64,000 nt of DNA from Cerrena zonata (taxonomy: Eukaryota > Basidiomycota > Agaricomycetes > Polyporales > Cerrenaceae). The translations under genes and the position numbers were made by a program. The stretch covers positions 434,001 to 498,000 of the forward strand of contig JASBNA010000021.1 in the NCBI GenBank assembly GCA_038087015.1, in the 5' to 3' direction. Positions 56,999-64,000 of the stretch are shown piece by piece (positions within the stretch are counted from its first letter, which is position 1; the number at the start of each line of letters is the position of its first letter). The notes beneath the pieces were generated by a model. It worked only from the letters and a program-made list of their open reading frames with translations, made no database searches and had not been told where the DNA came from.

Positions 56999-58067
56999 GT
57001 TGTCGGTTTGGAAGGGCACCAAGAGAGGGGTGGAAGACCTTCCCATGATGGCGCAGGGTCTTATATGTGGCCTGTGATTACCCCTGTACATATGTGGTCC
57101 AACGTTCTGGAATGATACTCGAAAAGTTGACCATATACTCCCGCGACCTGCTGACATTGCTCGGCGACTCCATCTATGGTGCTTGACCCGCGTTAAACGT
57201 TCGACATAACGATTGTGGAACACTCAGACGAAAGACCGTCGGGTGCGTCTAAAGCGCAATATTTTTCGGTACTTTTCGTGATCCCTACGTTGTAAAATCA
57301 AGATGGTATTTTGGGATCAATGGTGGAACGAGGGAGGAGAGACATTCGTGGCCAATACAAGATGACATTGACCGCGTTCGGTTATCTATTCAATCACTTC
57401 TCGGCCTTTCCCGGGTCGGATGCCGACGGGCTCTTGTTTATAAGCCACATCTAGCCGACCACCTAGCACTTGAAATCTAACTTGAAGTACTACAATGTAT
57501 CATAGCCTTGATTGTGATTTGTTTTCTTGTGACGTTTTATTGTCCAACTTATCAAGTGAGTACATGATGTTGTTTCTACCTGACTTCGTCTTAACATAGG
57601 TATTTACGAAAAAGGTAATGTCGCAAAGTCCAACATCATGAGTTGGCGAAGGTCTCATCGCTCAAGGCTAGTATTCACTGGTACTTCTCCCAAGTGATAG
57701 CCAAACAACTATTTCTCCACATTGTACTAGAGACCAACATCACCTTATACTGATACCTTCTTGTCGAGCTGTGATGTCATCTGAGTACTTCAGCGTGACG
57801 CGTCGCCGGACAGCTTGCATTTCAGCATCAGACAGACTTGCAGTCGATGAAATAGGATGGACATCTGCCCAATACTCGGCACCTGCTGATCCTCACAACT
57901 ATTGTGGGCTGTTTGCTCACGATGGATATCCCCAAGAAGCTCGCGAAGCTTGATGTTGTACTAATATAGACTCAGAACCCCGCCACGAGCTCTAACACGC
58001 TTTGCTCTTGTTTCTTCTATCCTCCTCGCACAAGCCGTGTCATACAGATTCTTAAAGCACTTCTACC
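56999..58067. other. Divergent intergenic region, 1.1 kb
   Basis: Promoters of the leftward lactonase and the rightward GMC oxidoreductase. A TATA-like TTATAAG near 57438 is visible. No gene seen. Confidence 0.4.
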
Positions 58068-61000
58068 ATGCTTGTATCTCTCGAAGATGTTGTTGCTCAA
58101 GCTTTTGATTATATTGTCGTCGGTAAGCCTTCCAAGCAGAATTCATGAAATTCAAACTTAGGACTTCTGGTTCCCAGGCGGTGGTGTAAGCAGCCCGTTA
58201 GCTACTATTGTTGACGTTTAACCCTCCCCAAGACTGCAGGGCTTCCATTAGCAGTCCGGCTAAGTGAAGATCCTAGTGTCTCTGTTCTCGTAATTGAGGC
58301 TGGCGAAGCAAACCTCAACCATCCAGAAATCCGTACGCTGTCAAATACCACGCTTCCAAGCATAATCTCACGCATCCTGCACTAAGTTCGCGCTGGCTCA
58401 TTCATACGACACTTCTTTGGAGGGACCTATGTTTATCCCTATATGACGGTCCGTTGTTTTTTTCATTCCTGAATTGACCATGTAGTCATCGGGCCCCAGA
58501 GCAAGCAAGCAGCTTTGAACAATGAAACCAGACCGTGGTTCCGGTACATCTTTTCATGCTCCGTGGTATAGTCATATTGAATAATGCTTTTTGCAGAGGA
58601 AAGGGTCTTGGAGGTACCTCTGCAGTGAACTTCACACTTTGGATGAAGCCTCCAGCGGAGGAGCTTAACGGTAAGTCAGTATTCATATTAGTTTTATTTT
58701 CACTATGAATGTCAGGTACCTCAGACTTTGAGAGACTGGGCAATCGCGGCTGGAATTGGGAGGATTTCCGAAGAATCACTCGGAAGATCGAGCGGTAAGT
58801 GATTACCTTCGCATAATGACTCTGTTGTTTATAGTCATCCTAGGTTTACGCAGCCGAGCAAGGAGAAACAACGAAAACTTGGCCTAAATTGTGATAAGTG
58901 GGATCTTGGGACCATGGGTATGTAACGCGTGGTGCAATTAACCGTTCCCTATAAGTCAAGCTGTGTTTAGGTCCTCTATCGATATCACACCCTCCCACTA
59001 TATCAGATGTCGACGTTAGATTTCATCAGGTAAAATACACATCATTGTTACTGATTGTTTCTCACCTTATCGACAGACTGTTCTTGATGCCGGGATTCCT
59101 TTGGCACAAAATCCGGTTAGTGAACAACCTCATTTTCGTCTCGGAAACATCTAAAGCGTCAATACTATCAAAAAATAGCTAGGTGGAGACGTGAGTGGTG
59201 AAGTTTTAAAGGATTGGCAAGTACTGATTTCAGGTATAGCCCTCTGGAACCTTTTTCGCTCCATGCACTTACGACCCTGCAACCCATACGCGAGCATATC
59301 CGACACCGGTAAGTGGCCGAATATATTAATAAGTGCTCTACTCAACCATTTCAAGTCGTATTATTTGCCCAACAGGAACCGTCCAAATCTCAAAGTACTG
59401 GTATCAGCTCGTTGCAATCGTCTAATCCTGGAGAAAACCGGGGACAGACAATCAAGAGCAACAGGTATGGAGTTTTATCATTCTGACCAGACAAGTGTGG
59501 TACATGCTAGGCGAGAAGTGATTTTGAGTGCCGGGTACTATTTCTTACCTATATACGCTGAGCCATCGACTAAAGTGATTATAGCACTCTTCAATCGCCT
59601 CATATTCTGGAACTATCAGGTATCGGGAAAAAGGAAGTTTTGGACAAGATAAGTGTACCGCTTCAAGTGGAATTACCTGGTGTTGGGGAAAACGTACAGG
59701 AGCATCTACTGATCGCGGTTAGTTATGGTAAGTCCTTGCCTCCATCGGAAATATGAATGTGAACATTATATGTTTACCTTATTAGAATTACGGGACGATG
59801 TTGAATTCGAGACCATTGATATTCTTCGAGATCATCCTGAACTAGTCGAGAAGCATGCCCAACTTCAGTGCGTCTTCTTTCTGGTTGTTATTCCCTGCTC
59901 ATTAATACTTATGTCGCATCAGGCTCTCCGGGAAAGGTATTTTCACCATGGGCTTGACTAATGCTACGTTTGTTCCTCTCGAGACCCTTTCTGCCCGAGC
60001 GAAGGACATTATTCAGTCAACGAAGGATTTTATACTGGGGAAACTAGATTCGTATCCTCCTGCACTAAGGGAACAATACTTGATGCAATTGAACCGGCTG
60101 GAGAAAGGCGATCCTTCTCTGGAAATCGTGACTTTCCCTGGCCTATCTACATTCTATAGTGCGGTCTTTTTGAATTCCTCACCCTAGCTGTATTTGCTGA
60201 CTACCTTTAGACCCTCCTACCTTTGACAAAAGATACATCACAATTGCGGTTGGCTTGAACCACCCATTTTCAAGAGGATTTATCGTATGTGCTATTGATT
60301 CCAATCAAATCCGCACCCGTCCTTGACACTTTTCCTAAACAGCACTCGATATCCGCTGATCCTGCTGTTGACCCGGAATTCGACCCACGCTGTCTCGAGC
60401 AAGAGATAGGTAAGAACTCGGTTAGCGTGCAGCTAAGTACCCGACTCACATCATTCTATAGATCTACATTGTATGACTGAGCTTGTCAAGTTCACAAGAA
60501 GTTTGGCGAACAGACCGACTTTTAGAGATGTCTTCAGTGAGTTCCTCAATTTAGTACCCATATATTTCGCTAATTTCCACCATGATAGCCAAGGAGCATA
60601 ACCCGGGTGCAGCTATCCAAACTGATGAAGACATACGTGGTAAGAACAGCATCCCGAATCACCCTCAAGGTTATGATAACATCCAATACTTCTCTAGAGT
60701 GGATCAGAAACCGATGTAGTACATTCTGGCGTAAGCTTATACTCATCTTCAAGTCTAATCAAAACACACATCTCATATTGGGATACTTAGACACCGCTGG
60801 GTCATGCGCGATGCTGCCGAAAGCATCGAACGGAGTGGTTGATGCGAATTTGAAGGTATACTCTACTTACTATACACTCAATCTCAAGACTTGACGGTGT
60901 TTCGTTCAGGTTTATGGAACCACCAACGTCCGAGTAGCCGATCTCTCCATTGTCCCACTTCACTTCACGGGTCACTCATCTTGTAAGTAGAGATTGTACT

Positions 61001-61179
61001 GTCTATTATTCCAAAACTAATATGTCCGAAAAGCTTTCGTCTATTATGTTGCTGAGAAAGGTATGTCCCACGAGTACGACATCGATGACTGTGTTACTGA
61101 ACTATTTACAGCCGCGGAACTGATCAAAGAATCAGCCCCCGAGAACGAGAAGGAGGATCGTGTTCGTGCTCGATTGTAA
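58068..61179 (+). CDS. GMC family FAD oxidoreductase (aryl-alcohol/choline oxidase-like)
   Basis: An oxidase or dehydrogenase of alcohols using FAD. Some 17 small exons splice in frame. The FAD motif VVGGGTAGLPLAVRL needs a short exon closed by GGT/GTAAGC and reopened at CCAAG/ACTGCAGG (about 58180-58245). GSFIRHFFGG, then GKGLGGTSAVNFTLWMKPPA (the second GMC signature) follow, with EVILSAGTLQSPHILELSGI, LPGVGENVQEHLLIAVSY, LTNATFVPLETLSARA and ITIAVGLNHPFSRGFI. The first catalytic His is in WHTAGSCAML, spliced from TGGC and AC. The C-terminus is VYGTTNVRVADLSIVPLHFT, GHSSSFVYYVAEKAAELIKE, with a His where the second active-site residue is expected. No signal peptide is evident (MLVSLEDVVAQAFDYIVVG), so it may be intracellular. 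The substrate is unknown. Confidence 0.85.
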
Positions 61180-62501
61180 CACAGTTGATAATAATATCTA
61201 GAGCCATTTGTAGATCGCCATGCTTGGAACATTGTCGGGGCCAGGCACAGTGATTTTTTGACATAAGGGTACTCATGTCGATCCGAACTACAACGACACT
61301 GTAGTTTCCTTGTATGTGAGGCTAGATGAGTTTAGGTGTACAAAACGTTCACTCTATAGTGCTGCTGAGAAGCCATCCCCAACGAAGTCGCAAGTATTAG
61401 ATGCCATATTGGAGTTCGTTGTAAAGTGACTAGACGATCGGTGTATATTGACAGCTGTGAACTCGTATCAGGAATCGGGCTCGAAGGGGAAAGGCAATCC
61501 ATCCTCGCTCCAGTCAGCCCCGCTTTGAGGAGTGTTGAAACATGTATGAGAGCTTAGATGAAGTCCAAGTTGTGGACGACCTACGGAAAGATATACCGGA
61601 TTTAGATCGACTGTCATCCAATACTATATAGTCAGCAACGAAGACTAGCAGAAAGACGACGTCGCAACTGCGTAAGATCGGACGTACCATAACCGTACAT
61701 CAACGAAAATAAAAACATACAAAATACGCACAGAACATGCGTTGCAAGGTATTTGATTCCTTGGAGCGTGACTGTAAGAGGCATTGTCATAATTAGAGCC
61801 GAGGAGTACTGCGGAATGGAGTTGCAGATCCGTACATATCGGACAATCTACGAAAGCTAAAATTCAGAAAGAAGTGTACTCGGAAAGTGAGAAGGAATTC
61901 AGAATCATGACTCGGACTCGGAGTACGTACAGTAGGCACCATGATGATATTGAGGTTCGGTCATTGGACAGAGTCTCTGACTCGGACTCGGAGTCCAGGG
62001 GATGCGTCCCTTTGCCAGATTAGATAAGATAAAATGAGGATTTCCAAGTAACACATCAATGTTGACTCAGGAAAGTTGGTTATGATGACTCGAATGAACT
62101 TATGTGATTCTCGTATAAACACTCATTTGTCATATGTATCGTTGCCCCTGCCAGCACCAACGGAGGGTTTTCCAAGTTTCCAAGTAGCTGTGCCGTAAGA
62201 TGAAGCGCCGATGTCACACTCGCCGAAGAAACGAACCAGTTGTAGTGACTGTGCATAAGCCTAAGCAAAGATCAAGCAGTTTGACAAAATATCGGTCTTA
62301 CCTCGAGTACAGAAAAGTCAAATCCGATCACGGGAAAGCAAGGACTGTAAATAGATAGACCGCTGGACATCGGGCATCGGGATATGGCAAGTAGGACAGC
62401 TTTCTCCGGCCTTCTCAACAACGACCATACACCGATCCACCCGTGGCCGATATATGTTCTACTTTCCGTCGGCGTGATTCCTTTTTCCTCCATCCCTCCT
62501 C
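61180..62501. other. Intergenic region, 1.3 kb
   Basis: 3' flank of the GMC gene and promoter of the NTF2-like gene. Two copies of CTCGGACTCGGAGT within about 70 bp (61912 and 61981) form short near-palindromes. No gene seen. Confidence 0.4.
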
Positions 62502-63174
62502 ATGTCATCAGACGACCCAATCCCTGCACCAAACGACGAGCCAGCGCAGGCTGCCTCGGTATGGGACCAAAAACCTATCGTCCCTGATGACCCGTCCCCA
62601 CAACTACGCACCGTCCTCCATTTCATCCAAGGTTTACAGAACCACGATTACTCCTTCGTCGCTACCACCCTCTCGGAGGACTTTCTCATGTGCATTCTCC
62701 CACAATCCCTCGGAGTCCCATGTCGCCCGCGCGAGGAGTGGTTGGAGAAGTGCAGACGATCGTCATTAGTTTGGCCAAAGACCTTCCGGGTGAGTTCTTC
62801 CGTCCCGCTGTGATTTGGTGAACTCATCGATCCTGAAGTAAAGTAATCCCGCAAAGCTGGATATCTTAGACATCAACGAGTCGCCTGGCAAGGTCTGGGT
62901 GCATGTGCGTTCTCGTTTCCCTCCTTCACATGCCGAATGCTAAATCATCTATACATGGCCGAAGGGCATAGGCACAGCGCGGGCAAAGACTGGGAAAAGC
63001 TATGAGAATGAAATGCTCATGATGTTCAAGCTCTCAAACGGCACAGAATCCCCCGATGGTCTGCCCAAGGTTTTAGAACTCAAGGAGTTCATGGACAGTC
63101 TCTACATCTCGAATTGGGCCGCGGAAGTAGGCAAGACGCTAAATCAAATCGTAAGCAATACCTTCGCTTCATAG
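62502..63174 (+). CDS. NTF2/SnoaL-like small protein, unknown function
   Basis: Three exons from ATG 62502: a disordered Pro/Asp-rich head (MSSDDPIPAPNDEPAQAA), then LRTVLHFIQGLQNHDYSFVA, TTLSEDFLMCILPQSLG, RPREEWLEKCRR and, after an intron, LDILDINESPGKVWVHGIG. A second intron precedes TARAKTGKSYENEMLMMFKL. It ends with LELKEFMDSLYISNWAAEVG. The order of helix, variable loop, 'W...VH..G.A....G..Y.NE...F.L' and 'I.E..D..Y' is the cone-shaped alpha+beta fold of NTF2/SnoaL-like proteins. The last stop is at 63172, but a GTAAGC donor at 63151 could splice onward. Such proteins often neighbour secondary-metabolism genes; no function is assigned. Confidence 0.65.
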
Positions 63175-64000
63175 TTCATTTAGTGTCTTATTACATATCC
63201 CGATGCAGAAATAAACAGTATACATTCCATCCATGTGCCCCTGCTAGTGTATCCCGGTATCGGACTTTCGAACCTTCGTCTTACTCTCTCTGTCGGCCAG
63301 CGCCGACTGTTCTTTCTATATGTATTTTATGGTAGGTGGCCCTTTCTCAACCAGTTCTTCTGCAATGACAGTTTGATTCAGTAGTTATTTCTTTATGTTG
63401 ACCTTCGTGTGGAATAGATCAATTCTACGCATATCTTATGGCACCATAACCGGGTGTACTGTTTCTCCCACAGTCTCACTAATCGTATACCTTGCTGACA
63501 TATTTCTACCTGTCAGTGAGGGCTGCTTTTCAATAAGCAGCAGGTACTACTTTCCCCTTTCCGTACCTCCGTGCTATATCGTGGTGGTCATGTTCATATG
63601 ACATTGCCGCATTTCCCGGACTATCGGGCAAGTTAATCGGACGCGATACTTAATTTATTGGGTGCAAGACATACAAAGCCGGCTATCTCGGGGTTCAAGT
63701 GGACTAGGTACTACGAACGACGTATTGCTTCGGCGGCGAAGTTCAAGCACAAGACACCATGGGAAGCTATTCCCACCGACTACTGATTGCAAGCCTCCCT
63801 CGAATATAATGAGATCATCCCCGTATATTGCTGTCGATCTCTATCGGATTGATCACTCATCGAACCCTTAGCTCTTATTTCCAGCGTAATGTGTTAGAAT
63901 GTGTTTCATGACTTACGAGTGGGGATTAATCATCAATTGACTATGGCGATTGCGAAGGCGAAGAAGTCACGCCGACGTGTGTTATCATCCATTCTTACCT
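63175..64000. other. Right end of the window
   Basis: No supported gene. Short frames on both strands lack splice structure and motifs. A gene beginning outside the window cannot be excluded. Confidence 0.35.

Overview
The window looks like nuclear DNA of an agaricomycete (mushroom-type basidiomycete). Most genes are broken by many short introns of about 45 to 65 bp with GT(A/G)..(C/T)AG borders. They belong to families typical of that group: multi-exon GMC oxidoreductases, tandem P450s, 'INRLP.ELL' F-box proteins and cysteine-patterned secreted proteins. A two-domain ADE2 and a eukaryotic 40S protein S2 confirm a fungal chromosome. I see no rRNA, tRNA, CRISPR array or recognisable intact transposon.

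Layout. 0.3-5 kb: a membrane-anchored GH5 exo-1,3-glucanase and a convergent single-pass cysteine-rich membrane protein. 5-9 kb: gene-poor, with one doubtful gene. 9-13.3 kb: a conserved protein of unknown function, 3-ketodihydrosphingosine reductase (TSC10) and an Apq12-like membrane protein. 13.9-19.2 kb: two tandem P450 genes with a decayed copy of the Apq12-like gene between them, showing that one segment was duplicated as a block. 19.5-22.2 kb: an F-box protein and a small IFI6/ISG12-like hydrophobic protein. 22.2-26.6 kb: almost gene-free. 26.6-28.8 kb: a sugar/polyol transporter. 30.5-38.7 kb: three intronless paralogous F-box genes, a possible relic of a fourth, and a TDP2-like phosphodiesterase whose 5' end has been rearranged by short duplications. 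38.8-40.9 kb: a secreted protein made of 13 near-identical repeats. 43.8-54.3 kb: an AIG1/GIMAP-like GTPase with a prenylation motif, RPS2, a secreted cysteine-rich protein, an orphan NFX1/RZ zinc-finger protein without its helicase, RSA3 and ADE2. 54.5-63.2 kb: a tiny secreted peptide, a paraoxonase-like lactonase, a GMC oxidoreductase and an NTF2-like protein.

The genes do not form one pathway. Housekeeping genes (RPS2, ADE2, RSA3, TSC10) are interspersed with accessory genes for secretion, detoxification (P450s, GMC oxidase, lactonase) and F-box-mediated substrate selection. The strongest candidate for something undescribed is the 13-repeat secreted protein. It has a signal peptide, a basic pair in every repeat, an L-E-A-R maturation-like motif shared with two other secreted products here, and only phase-2 introns. 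It looks like a precursor cut into many copies of a glycine/isoleucine-rich peptide.

Protein reconstructions were made by eye from splice signals and reading frame. Exon borders are therefore reliable where the family is well conserved and provisional elsewhere.
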